A DNA stretch of 44,599 bases, taken from assembly GCA_016926505.1 (NCBI GenBank), contig JAFGOM010000069.1:1-44599 (forward strand), in the 5' to 3' direction. The notes beneath the pieces are model-generated. The model was not told where the DNA came from. It saw only the letters and a program-made list of their open reading frames with translations, and searched no databases. Position numbers and translations under genes: made by a program. This stretch comes from Methanospirillaceae archaeon (GTDB taxonomy: Archaea; Halobacteriota; Methanomicrobia; Methanomicrobiales; Methanospirillaceae). Numbering within the stretch: the stretch's first letter is position 1; the number at the start of each line of letters is the position of its first letter. Shown here piece after piece: positions 18,140 through 26,655 of this stretch.

Positions 18140-19671
18140 CGCATGGAGGAATTTTCATTCTAATAAAAAATACGAAAAGTATCTGTCCTGTCTGTAAAGT
18201 TATCCTTGATGCTTCAATAATTGAGGAGGACGGGCAGGTATATATTGAGAGGAGATGTCCTGACCATGGGATAATACGTCATCTCTACTGGAGTGATGCT
18301 GAGATGTACCACCGTTTCGATGCCTTTGAATCGATCGGTAAGGGCATTGTAAATCCGCAAAAAGTCGTTTCTAAAGATACGTGTCCTGCAAACTGTGGAC
18401 TTTGTAATTTCCACCAGTCACAGACATTACTGGCAAACATTGACCTCACAAACCAGTGTAATCTTTCATGCGAATTCTGTTTTGCAAATGCCAGAGCCTG
18501 TGGGTATGTGTATGAACCTTCGTTTGACCAGATTGTGGATATGCTCTCAATGCTCCGTGATCAAAAGCCAAACCCGGTTCCTGCGGTTCAGTTTGCCGGG
18601 GGTGAACCGACACTCCGGATGGATCTTGATGCCATTGTCAAAAAAGCACGGGAACTTGGATTCCGTCAGGTACAGCTCGCAACAAACGGGATCGTTCTTG
18701 CCCAGAAACCTGAACGGGCACAGGAATTAAAGGATGCGGGTGTAACTACCATCTATCTCCATTTTGACGGAACCACGAAAGAGACGAACTTTAAACTGGT
18801 CCATGATCTCAAGGCAATCGAGCATTGCCGGAATGCCGGGCTTGGTATCGTTCTTGTACCAACAATCATCGGAACGAAAAATGATCATATTCTCGGGGAT
18901 ATTGTCAGGTTTGCTGCAGATAATGTGGATATTATCAGGGGAATAAACTTTCAGCCGGTCTCTTTTACCGGTGCCTGTTCACCGGAAGCACTGGAGCGGG
19001 AACGGATTACTATCCCGGACCTCATTGACGGAATCAGCAGACAGACCGATAATATCATCAAAAAAGAGGACTTCTACCCGGTTCCCTGTGTCATTCCGAT
19101 ATCCGACTTTGTTGAGAAGTATACCGGTGCATCCCAGGTTCGGTTTACTGCTCATCAGCACTGTGGAGCCGCTACGTATGTTTTTGTTACCGATGACGGG
19201 CTGGTCCCGGTCACACATCTTATCGATGTGGACAGTTTTTTTGAGACCATTCATCAGATGGCCCATAAAATAGAGAATAAAGGGAATATCAGGAAGAAAC
19301 TGATTATTGTAAGAACCTTACGGGAGATGAAGCGTTCCATGAAAGGATCAGGAATTGAGACAAACACCCGGTTCTGGAAGATCCTCGGAAAGACCCTTAT
19401 CTCCCATAATTTCAAGGCACTTTCTGCTTTTCACTGGAATGCCATCTTTGTCGGGATGATGCATTTTATGGATAGTTATAATTATGATGTCAACCGCGTG
19501 AAACGCTGTTGCATTCATTATGCTACCCCGGAGGGAACGCTAATTCCTTTCTGCACCTATAACAGTGGCCCGGTATACCGCGAGGAGATCTGGAGCAGAA
19601 ACCGCCAGATGACTGCAGTGATGAACCCTGCTGAAGAAGCATTATGTGATACTGCAAGCCTGACTTCCTAA
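18118..19671 (+). CDS. tes: Radical SAM protein of the tetraether lipid synthase (Tes, MJ0619) family
   Basis: The layout matches the Tes family, whose members couple two archaeol chains into tetraethers. An N-terminal metal-type CPVC...CPDHG pair comes first, then TCPANCGLCNFHQS, the radical SAM cluster motif CNLSCEFCF, the AdoMet-binding AGGEPTLR, and C-terminal cysteines in HQHCGAATYVF, KRCCIHYATPEG and FCTYNSG. About 500 residues fits. It lies divergent to carS and upstream of an MptN-like gene, as MJ0619 neighbours MJ0620 in Methanocaldococcus. The ATG at 18118 probably precedes the transcript; homology starts near ATA 18163, and GGAGG at 18145 suggests ATT 18157. Confidence 0.82.
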   Translation: MYNGTRTSHGGIFILIKNTKSICPVCKVILDASIIEEDGQVYIERRCPDHGIIRHLYWSDAEMYHRFDAFESIGKGIVNPQKVVSKDTCPANCGLCNFHQSQTLLANIDLTNQCNLSCEFCFANARACGYVYEPSFDQIVDMLSMLRDQKPNPVPAVQFAGGEPTLRMDLDAIVKKARELGFRQVQLATNGIVLAQKPERAQELKDAGVTTIYLHFDGTTKETNFKLVHDLKAIEHCRNAGLGIVLVPTIIGTKNDHILGDIVRFAADNVDIIRGINFQPVSFTGACSPEALERERITIPDLIDGISRQTDNIIKKEDFYPVPCVIPISDFVEKYTGASQVRFTAHQHCGAATYVFVTDDGLVPVTHLIDVDSFFETIHQMAHKIENKGNIRKKLIIVRTLREMKRSMKGSGIETNTRFWKILGKTLISHNFKALSAFHWNAIFVGMMHFMDSYNYDVNRVKRCCIHYATPEGTLIPFCTYNSGPVYREEIWSRNRQMTAVMNPAEEALCDTASLTS

Positions 19672-19741
19672 TAATTTTTCATTTCGCAGATGGATTTTTT
19701 AAAGATACCCTGTCTGATATTTCTGCATATGATTATACACT

Positions 19742-20539
19742 ATGATCCATATTATCCCAAAACCAACCGATACGAAAACCGATAACTCAACCGGGATGGT
19801 CATACGGGAACTCTCCCTGATGAATGAGCCATACCGGTTACTGGATCTTCAGTCATTAAACCCGCTTTCTACCGGCCTCTCCAACCAGGTTATCTGGGTA
19901 TGCGGAATCAGGCAGGATGGCTTTGAATTTGAATGTATCAAGTCTCTTTCTTTAAACAATCGTGTTATCAACAGCCCGGAAGCAATTGTTACCTGTGCAA
20001 GCAAGGTGAGCACATCTGCCCTGCTCAATAAGAACAGAATTCCCACTCCTGATACCCTCTTTTGTAATGACTATGACACAGCAGCTTCTTTTATCAGTGA
20101 CTATCAGAAAGTGGTATACAAACCCACATACGGGTTTGACGGGAACGGAATTGTTCTTATCACGTCGGTAGAAGAACTCCCGGATCCCCCCTGGTATCTT
20201 CAGGAATATATCTACAATGACCGCGATTACCGGATCTTTGTTCTTGATAATACGGCAGTCGGTGCAATTGTCAGACAATCTGACACACTTACCCATAATA
20301 TCCATCAGGGGGGAACAGGCAGGTCAGTTCCTGTTGATCCGGAGATGGAAGAGATTGCCCGGGCAGCGGCCTTGTGTATCGGGGTTGACTACGGAGGCGT
20401 GGATCTTATCCGTGATGGGGATTCCTATACGGTGCTTGAGGTGAACGGAACCCCGAACTGGCACTGTATGACTGCTCCGATTCCCCGGTTCATGGCTGAG
20501 TACCTGCAAAAACAGAATATCGGAATGCAGTCACTCTGA
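19742..20539 (+). CDS. mptN: RimK-type ATP-grasp ligase, probable tetrahydromethanopterin:alpha-L-glutamate ligase
   Basis: ATP-grasp ligase of the RimK/MptN/CofF group. Visible elements are VYKPTYGFDGNGI (ATP-binding lysine and glycine loop), the YLQEYIYNDRDYRIFVL adenine strand, HQGGTGRSV, and the metal-binding VDLIRDGD followed by VLEVNGTPNW. MptN adds glutamate to the methanopterin side chain, and CofF does so for coenzyme F420. Position directly after a Tes-family gene, as MJ0620 follows MJ0619, favours MptN over CofF. Length 265 is slightly short. There is no ribosome-binding site; TTTTTTAAAGAT near 19690 may be the TATA box. The stop overlaps UPF0058 by nine bases in convergent orientation. 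Confidence 0.75.
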   Translation: MIHIIPKPTDTKTDNSTGMVIRELSLMNEPYRLLDLQSLNPLSTGLSNQVIWVCGIRQDGFEFECIKSLSLNNRVINSPEAIVTCASKVSTSALLNKNRIPTPDTLFCNDYDTAASFISDYQKVVYKPTYGFDGNGIVLITSVEELPDPPWYLQEYIYNDRDYRIFVLDNTAVGAIVRQSDTLTHNIHQGGTGRSVPVDPEMEEIARAAALCIGVDYGGVDLIRDGDSYTVLEVNGTPNWHCMTAPIPRFMAEYLQKQNIGMQSL

Positions 20540-20812
20540 GATGAGTTCTTTTAAGGTTTTATCAGCCAGTTCACGCATTCGGGCAGAGATCCTGACTGAG
20601 GAAGAATAGTCTATCTCCTGCATTGCATGTGCAATCTCGTTTCCCAGCACAAAAATTGCATATTTATGTTCGAGTTTACTCCGATGTGTCTGCGTTGGCA
20701 TTATCTTTAAGGCGGAATAATCAGAGAATTCTGCCCCTGGATCCCGTTCCTGAATATATTCCTTAACCTCAAAAAGCATCTTGTGGAGTGAAATCAGTTC
20801 ATCCTTGTGCAC
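20531..20812 (-). CDS. UPF0058 family protein
   Basis: Small 93-residue archaeal protein of the UPF0058 family (HKDELISLHKMLFEVK start, then IMPTQTHRSKLEHKYAIF). It is predicted to be mostly helical and soluble. The function is unknown; a conserved His-rich middle could bind metal (inference). It overlaps mptN at the 3' end and lies 57 bases downstream of dnaG on the same strand, so it is likely its operon partner. Confidence 0.85.
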   Translation of the reverse strand: MHKDELISLHKMLFEVKEYIQERDPGAEFSDYSALKIMPTQTHRSKLEHKYAIFVLGNEIAHAMQEIDYSSSVRISARMRELADKTLKELISE

Positions 20813-20869
20813 ATATACACTTCCGTGCTATACAGATAGAATAAAAAAATATAAAAGGAAGATGGTCTC

Positions 20870-22177
20870 TTAGTGATTCTGGAACCTGATTAGTCGTATC
20901 CCTGCAGGTCGTTTGACAATACTCGTAAATGAGGGAGCAGCGATGTATGCAAGGTCATACGGGGTTACCAGATCAATGATTTTCTGCGTAACCGGAGCAT
21001 CGATGACCAGTCCTTTTACCGGGAGGGTGAGCAGAGGAGTAACCACGGCTTTTGGGTCGCCGGCATCAGTCTCCCGGATACAGGAATGATCAGCATCTAA
21101 AAAACGAGCCCTGTTTGTACCGGAAACCTCTGCAATATGATCAAAGAGTGAATGGTACGGAGCGTTACCCGGTACGACCGTATCTTCCGGTACCTTCTCT
21201 TCCGGTATAGTGGTTGTTCTGGTTGGTTGATCCTCTGTATCCGGATAATTTTTTGAGAGAGGGACAAAACCCTTCTCCTCATTCTTCTCTTCATTTTCTC
21301 TCTTTCCGGATCCGGTGAGTGATGGGTAAAGATTCTCAATTGGTCTTCCGGTAATCTCGGTCTCAAGGATGTAATCTACCGGAACCTTGTTCTGAAGCGA
21401 TTTAAAGATCTCTTTCCGTGAGAGGTGTTCAACTGAATTCCCCCGGGGTGGAAAAGCAACAAAATCAATATCAGTAACCTGAAGGAGTTCCTTTAAGATA
21501 AGATCACCACCCCGGTCCCCGTCTAAAAATGCTGTTGCCGTCTTTCTCCGGCAGAGCTCGATAATAGAAGCAGGGACATTTGTCCCTTCAACCGCGATGG
21601 CATTTTTAATCCCGTACCTGAGCAGATTAATGACATCAGCCCGGCCTTCAACAATAATGACCGCATCTGATATTCGTACATTCGGGCCGCACGGGAGACT
21701 TTCACTCCCGAATATCTCCATCTTCTCAATTCGCTGGCTTTCCCTGACTTCATTAATCAGGCTTTCAGCATCAATCGATGTATCGTCAAACCTATCCAGT
21801 AAGAGTTCCTTGGCACGGTCAAGTATCTCACGTCGTTTGGTAATCCTGATATCCTCGATCGTATTCACGACGATCTCAGATGCACATGGTCCGATACGGT
21901 CGATAGTCTCGATGGAAGCAGCGATGATAGCAGTCTCTGCCCTGTCCAGTGATGATGATATAACGATGGTTCCTGCACTTTTTCCGCCAAGACTGCCGAT
22001 CTTTACATCAATACGTCCCAGGCGTCCGGTCCGCTGCAGATCTTTGATATCCAGTTCTTCACCAAGCAGTCCCTCGGTCTGACCGAAGATTGCACCGACT
22101 ACATCATGGCGCTCAACCACCCCCTCGGTAAAGACATCAAGAACAATACGATATTTTGAGGTATCCTCTGGTAACAA
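20870..22177 (-). CDS. dnaG: Archaeal DnaG-type primase / exosome-associated protein
   Basis: Archaeal DnaG with a TOPRIM domain. The catalytic Glu lies in IIVEGRADVINLL and the Asp pair in AFLDGDRGGDL. The N-terminal 160 residues and C-terminal tail are the archaeal forms that associate with the RNA exosome. A charged low-complexity linker (about residues 285-350, rich in Glu, Lys and Pro) follows the TOPRIM. The start is TTG at 22177, supported by AAGGAGG eight bases upstream. Length 435 is normal. Known members bind exosome subunits, and primase activity is reported for some. Confidence 0.93.
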   Translation of the reverse strand: MLPEDTSKYRIVLDVFTEGVVERHDVVGAIFGQTEGLLGEELDIKDLQRTGRLGRIDVKIGSLGGKSAGTIVISSSLDRAETAIIAASIETIDRIGPCASEIVVNTIEDIRITKRREILDRAKELLLDRFDDTSIDAESLINEVRESQRIEKMEIFGSESLPCGPNVRISDAVIIVEGRADVINLLRYGIKNAIAVEGTNVPASIIELCRRKTATAFLDGDRGGDLILKELLQVTDIDFVAFPPRGNSVEHLSRKEIFKSLQNKVPVDYILETEITGRPIENLYPSLTGSGKRENEEKNEEKGFVPLSKNYPDTEDQPTRTTTIPEEKVPEDTVVPGNAPYHSLFDHIAEVSGTNRARFLDADHSCIRETDAGDPKAVVTPLLTLPVKGLVIDAPVTQKIIDLVTPYDLAYIAAPSFTSIVKRPAGIRLIRFQNH

Positions 22178-22297
22178 TAATAGTTCCTCCTTTTTATCAT
22201 GGCCTTTTTTATCGGGATGATAGGGATCATGACATAATCACTCTGTCGAGAGAAAAGATATAACCTGTCACCAGGGTGCCTGAATAAAAAGGAAACC

Positions 22298-22627
22298 CTA
22301 CTCCAGAAGAGAAAAAATACGTTTTACGAGATCTTCTTTTGTGATTCCATCGATAAATATTCTTTTTTTTGAGGAGGTCTGACCACTGATAAGCGAGACG
22401 GTCGTCTCACTGATCTGTAATCTCTCTGCAATCAGAGAGATGATCGCTTTATTTGCCTTTCCCGAGACCGCAGGAGCTTTTGTCTTACCGGTGACAGCCT
22501 GCCTCCAGGGATTGTACCCGGCAGGGAAGAGATCAATACTACTTGCAGGAGTGAGATCGATGGTAATAATGATACCATCTTTCGATTCGGAGATGGCGCT
22601 GCTGATATCGGTGATATCGTAATTCAT
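22298..22627 (-). CDS. UPF0235 (DUF167) family protein
   Basis: A 109-residue conserved small protein of the DUF167/YggU family. The core KAPAVSGKANKAIISLIAE and ISGQTSSKKRIFI segments are diagnostic. The function is unknown across bacteria, archaea and eukaryotes. It lies 120 bases upstream of dnaG on the same strand, with T-rich sequence between, and the GC-rich structured element at 22647-22794 lies immediately upstream of its start. Confidence 0.88.
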   Translation of the reverse strand: MNYDITDISSAISESKDGIIITIDLTPASSIDLFPAGYNPWRQAVTGKTKAPAVSGKANKAIISLIAERLQISETTVSLISGQTSSKKRIFIDGITKEDLVKRIFSLLE

Positions 22628-22646
22628 ACAAAAGACTGGTTTAATT

Positions 22647-22794
22647 GTCGCCCGGCACTAACAAACATGGATCACAAGTGGCTTTTGCCGTTCTTCACCT
22701 GTTAAACGCCCTCAGCCGGGCGGTGCCTTGCATGTCGCATCTCCGGGTTGTCCCATGGATCACATCATGACATCCGTCATATAATCACCCGGGG
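22647..22794. other. GC-rich two-hairpin element with a repeated 11-mer (candidate structured RNA or regulatory DNA)
   Basis: No gene fits this stretch. Two long-range stems stand out: CGCCCGGC (22649-22656) with GCCGGGCG (22715-22722), and CTCCGGGT (22741-22748) with ACCCGGGG (22787-22794, one G-U). Each encloses a smaller hairpin: AGTGGC-TTTT-GCCGTT near 22677-22692, and ATGAC-ATCC-GTCAT at 22767-22780. Each half also holds the same 11-mer CATGGATCACA (22666-22676 and 22754-22764) in its 5' internal strand. The segment lies between pyrC and UPF0235 and is more GC-rich than other gaps. It matches neither tRNA nor SRP RNA. The strand is unknown. Confidence 0.45.
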
Positions 22795-22822
22795 ACCTAT
22801 AGAAGATGCATTTCTGGCACGG

Positions 22823-24097
22823 TTATTCAATTCGTGTTTCTGGTATATATCCTCTTCCGCTAATCCAGTGGGGGGCGTGGTAACAAAAAGAACCGTCCCG
22901 GTAAGCAACCTTCCCGTCCCTGATGACTACCTCAGGAAATACCGCCTCCATCCCTTCAAATGGGGTCCATTTTGCCTTGCTGTGGAGAAGATCAGGATCA
23001 ACAACTGTCCGGGAATGAGGATACAGGGCAAAATCTGCACGATTTCCGGGTTTAAAACCGGCAGGCAGTATCCCTGCAATTCGGGAAGGGTTATACGAGG
23101 TCTTTGCAACCAGATCAGAAAGAGGGATTTGTTTATCGGTCATATATGCAAGAAGCAGGGGGACCATTGTCTCAACCCCGGGGATTCCTGATGGCGCAGA
23201 AGAGAAGTCACCTGATTTTTCAGCAGTAGTATGGGGGGCATGATCTGATGCAATCACATCAATCCTGTTCCACCGTTTCCAGAGTTCTTTTCGGTCATAC
23301 TCAGGCCTGATGGGAGGATTAACGAGAAACCGGGTATCGGCCGGTTCCCTCCCCGGTAAGGAGAGAAGAAGGTGGTGAGGTGTTACTTCGATGATGGCAT
23401 CACGAATGGCATCCATTCCCGTCCCTGAACTGACATGACAGAAATATAATCTGCAGTGCTGCCCGTTGCAGTGATGTACCAACCTGACTGCTTCTGCCTC
23501 TCCATCCGGACACCGGAGGGCATGGTGGGAGAAAAGGTCGCTGTCTTTTCCGGAAGAAACCGTTTCTGCATGAATTGATGCAAGTCCCCCGAGACCTGCT
23601 ATCTCCGAAAGTGCGCGGGAAAGTACCTCTTGTGATACTGCCTCTCCGTAACTGGAAGGACCGGCAAATGTCTCGCCAAAGTGCAGGGCACCTGATTTCC
23701 ATAACCCACTGATATCCGAATCAGCAGTTACACCGGCATTTATCGCGAAATTGCACCATGCATTGGTTTTTGCCTCGAAAAGACGTGTATGAAATGATGC
23801 AGCATTAGTCAGGGGCGGGATCGTATTGGGCTGATCAACGACAACGGTAACACCGCCGGCAAGTGCAGACTGTGTGCCGGTAGTCCAGTCTTCTTTCTGT
23901 TTCTGTTCATTTCCGCCCCGCATATGGACATGAAGGTCAACTGCTGCCGGTAAGACAAGATACCTGCTACAGGAAATTTTTGTATCTGCCGGTTCTGAAC
24001 TGCCGACATGAGATACGATGCCATTCCTGATCGTTATATCAGCAACGCGACCTCCGGGAAGATGAAGATCCGTAAGAACAAGCGTTTCCGTATCCAT
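22823..24097 (-). CDS. pyrC: Dihydroorotase
   Basis: Amidohydrolase that cyclises carbamoyl aspartate to dihydroorotate in pyrimidine synthesis. Metal-ligand motif DLHVHMR (preceded by LPAAVDLHVH), VDQPNTIPPLT, IHAETV, YFCHVSSGTGM and the catalytic ASDHAPHT are present, and the C-terminal part returns to the composite beta domain (FALYPHSRTV). About 424 residues. I start at the ATG at 24097 because the family N-terminus begins there; an open extension to 24148 lacks homology. Other pyrimidine genes in the window, such as pyrE, are not linked to it. Confidence 0.92.
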   Translation of the reverse strand: MDTETLVLTDLHLPGGRVADITIRNGIVSHVGSSEPADTKISCSRYLVLPAAVDLHVHMRGGNEQKQKEDWTTGTQSALAGGVTVVVDQPNTIPPLTNAASFHTRLFEAKTNAWCNFAINAGVTADSDISGLWKSGALHFGETFAGPSSYGEAVSQEVLSRALSEIAGLGGLASIHAETVSSGKDSDLFSHHALRCPDGEAEAVRLVHHCNGQHCRLYFCHVSSGTGMDAIRDAIIEVTPHHLLLSLPGREPADTRFLVNPPIRPEYDRKELWKRWNRIDVIASDHAPHTTAEKSGDFSSAPSGIPGVETMVPLLLAYMTDKQIPLSDLVAKTSYNPSRIAGILPAGFKPGNRADFALYPHSRTVVDPDLLHSKAKWTPFEGMEAVFPEVVIRDGKVAYRDGSFCYHAPHWISGRGYIPETRIE

Positions 24098-24237
24098 CAC
24101 TCGTAATGGTACTGATGCAGGAGAAGATAAAAGAAGGGAATGATACAAATTACCAGGCCATACCGGACAGGCAGGGTCAGATGCCCGGTCCGGTTATGGT
24201 CGGATATCTCTGATACGATTCTGTAAAATCCGTAATA

Positions 24238-25134
24238 TCAGGTCTTTCTCTCTTTAAATCGTGCACAAATTCCTGCTTTTTTAAGAAGTCGATACAGGAT
24301 ATAAAGGATGATAAGAAGCGGTATGATCGTTACAAAAAATACAAAGAGAAACGATATCATCCCGATAAAACCAGCTGATGCATCCTGTATAACCTTAGTA
24401 AAGGCATCTACCCCCTGCGAGGTTAGAACCGGTGGTGTCTGCAGTGATATGCTGAGTGTTCCAAACGCTATCTGATTCTCCAGGTATTTCATCTTCCCGG
24501 TAACACGGTCCAGACTAAGTTGAACACGGTCTATCTCCCGTTGTACATTAAGAATATCCTCTACTGTCTCTGCTTTATTTAAAATGCGGTAGTACTGGTC
24601 CCGTTGCAGAGTCAGAGAGGTTATCTGTGCCTCTTTGTCGATATAATCCTCGGTAACATCGGAAGTTACAATATCCTGTCTTTTGATTGTTCCCAGCGTC
24701 CCCATGGTATCGAGGAAGGAATCAAACGATTCCCCAGGCATGCGAACGGTCATTGAGCCGGTTACCTGATTATTGGCCCCTGCGGTCATGGTTGATCTCT
24801 CAACAAATCCCTTGTAACCAGTTGTTATCGCGGTGATATAATCTATTGATTCTGAGACATTAACTACCTCGAGAGTCATTGAACCGGTCCTGATCAATTT
24901 CTGTGTATCTTTTTCCGATCGTTCTCCTGTGGTGGAATATTTAGTTTCAGGTTCCGGAGCAGATGCAGGAGCATAATAATATTCCTCAGTCATGGAAAAC
25001 GACTGGATCTCTTCAGAGTCCATTCCCTTGTCATAGGAAACAGGCATTGGTATGGCAGAATTCTCTGCTCCGATACATCCCGACAACAGGATAAAAAGAA
25101 ATAAAGGTAACATGAGCATTATTTTTCTGTTCAT
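24238..25134 (-). CDS. DUF4349-domain lipoprotein
   Basis: Cell-surface protein. A lipoprotein signal peptide with lipobox LLSGCIG occupies the first 20 residues. A disordered segment is followed by a DUF4349 region (LIRTGSMTLEV, GYKGFVERSTM, TGSMTVRMPGESFD), a coiled-coil stretch rich in Asp, Gln and Arg (about 165-225), then a C-terminal membrane helix (FLFVFFVTIIPLLIILYILY) and a basic tail. The N-terminus would be lipid-anchored outside, with the coiled coil outside and a short cytoplasmic end. The function is unknown. The start is the ATG at 25134, which gives the cleanest signal peptide. Confidence 0.82.
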   Translation of the reverse strand: MNRKIMLMLPLFLFILLSGCIGAENSAIPMPVSYDKGMDSEEIQSFSMTEEYYYAPASAPEPETKYSTTGERSEKDTQKLIRTGSMTLEVVNVSESIDYITAITTGYKGFVERSTMTAGANNQVTGSMTVRMPGESFDSFLDTMGTLGTIKRQDIVTSDVTEDYIDKEAQITSLTLQRDQYYRILNKAETVEDILNVQREIDRVQLSLDRVTGKMKYLENQIAFGTLSISLQTPPVLTSQGVDAFTKVIQDASAGFIGMISFLFVFFVTIIPLLIILYILYRLLKKAGICARFKERKT

Positions 25135-25852
25135 CAGTATCACATCAATAATGAATGCCAGGGAGAATCCGTATGAATCCCGGTATGGGTTGTATTTGAA
25201 TTACTGGTTAAAAAAGGGGTATGTAAGCATCTCTTCTGGATCTGACAGAATTGCAGGAGGAGTCTGCAGCATGGATGAAGGAACACGGAAAAATACTCCA
25301 AATCTTTGTCACCATGAAAAGATTATAGGAGACAGAATGTTTTTCTCATCCTGCTCCGGGACTGCACACCAGCCATATGCAGTCCGTCAGTATGGTACAA
25401 TCAATCCATCGGCGATATTTTTTGCACATCCCAGAGGATATTGAGAAGATGTGCTATTCCGGTGACAGACGTAACGTTATTTCTAACGATACTCATGTGA
25501 ACAGTCCGGATGAAACCCCCTTTTCATATCAGTCCTGGATATCCGAAACCCTGGTGAGAGATCCCGTTTCTATCAAGGACAGGTGCTGTATCACCGCTGT
25601 CACCACATACAGGTATTTGCATTCCAAGGGTATAAAAAAACCTGTAACTGCGAAAAAAGTTGAAGCAATCCAGAGAGCATCCAGGAAATAAACGGATATA
25701 CGGAGTTTTTTTCTTCATGCAGATACAATCAATATGTTATCGATACAAATTGGGTTATATCCAGGTATTTTACTCAGTATTATCAGTCGTGCTTTCAACT
25801 CTTTCCGGACTGCAATACATAAGTAGAAAAAAAGACCTATCTGCTACTGGTA
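25135..25852. other. 718-base stretch without a convincing gene
   Basis: No open frame shows family homology. A 104-codon plus-strand frame (25377-25691) has no recognisable motif and no ribosome-binding site. On the minus strand, 25718-25529 encodes a hydrophobic small protein only if one base of an A7 run is removed; this may be a decayed membrane gene. The stretch must also hold the promoter of the DUF4349 gene. Confidence 0.5.
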
Positions 25853-26533
25853 ATGAATAAAAGGAAAAATATCGTTTTGTTTCTCATCTATCTTCTGGTA
25901 ATCTCCCTGATATTTTCGCTTGGAATTTCTCTTGCTTTTTTTTCAGATGCACAAAAGAAACCTGATTTAGAGTACTATAACCAGACTGAACTACAACAGT
26001 TCCATGCATTGCAGGTACATGTCACGATTCCAAAACTCTCGGAAGCGTTTCCGATTCTTCTGTTTCTCAACAGTGGCGTAGTATTATTTCTTCTCCTGGT
26101 CCCCCTCTACTGGATCGGTATCTGGTGGATTCGAAACGATCTCCTTGTTCCGGTCATACGACTCATGCAGGGAACCGTTTGTCTGCTGGTCTTTTCTCTT
26201 GGTCATAATACCTTTGCAATGGCATATACACTCTATAAAACGTTGCCCATCTCCGTCTTTTTAACCATGTATATTCCCCATGGAATCTTCGAGATCCCGG
26301 CCTTTATACTGGCAGGAACCTGCTCTTTACTGGTGGTTGATACTGTAAGGGATTACCTTTTGGATCCAAAAACCGGAACAAATCCCCATCCGGGAGAGAT
26401 CTCTCTCTTCATGATACGAACCATCCGATATCCATTGCTTATTCTCATCGGTATTCTTGCCTTCGCCGCTGCAATTGAATGCTGGGTGACCCCATATCTG
26501 GTAAAAGAAACTCTTGAAACGGTTCTTTTATAA
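25853..26533 (+). CDS. SpoIIM-like (DUF95) membrane protein
   Basis: Membrane protein of 226 residues with about five to six helices. The hallmark YIPHGIFEIPAFILAGTCS of the stage II sporulation protein M family lies in the second half, and the C-terminal AAAIECWVTPYL matches the usual family ending. Archaea do not sporulate, so the name is only a family label; archaeal members have no established function. The first helix starts at once after KRK, consistent with an N-in topology. The ATG at 25853 is the natural start. It stands alone. Confidence 0.75.
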   Translation: MNKRKNIVLFLIYLLVISLIFSLGISLAFFSDAQKKPDLEYYNQTELQQFHALQVHVTIPKLSEAFPILLFLNSGVVLFLLLVPLYWIGIWWIRNDLLVPVIRLMQGTVCLLVFSLGHNTFAMAYTLYKTLPISVFLTMYIPHGIFEIPAFILAGTCSLLVVDTVRDYLLDPKTGTNPHPGEISLFMIRTIRYPLLILIGILAFAAAIECWVTPYLVKETLETVLL

Positions 26534-26655
26534 AAATTCTACCGTATCATCCGGCTTTTTGTCAGATCAGATTATGGTTTTTCTCTCTCTGTAATCCGTT
26601 TTTATGACCTGATATCCTGAGAATATAGATAAACCAGAGTATGCAATGATTACCT

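Noticed and set aside
20285-20545. Frame extension beyond the mptN stop into UPF0058
   Set aside because: The two genes are convergent and overlap by only nine bases; both ends match their families.
22647-22794. SRP 7S RNA, tRNA, or classical C/D or H/ACA guide RNA
   Set aside because: No SRP helix 8 signature, no T-arm, no paired C and D boxes, and no ACA box at the right distance after either stem.
25377-25691. 104-codon plus-strand frame in the large gap
   Set aside because: No ribosome-binding site, no recognised motif and unusual composition; not listed as a gene.
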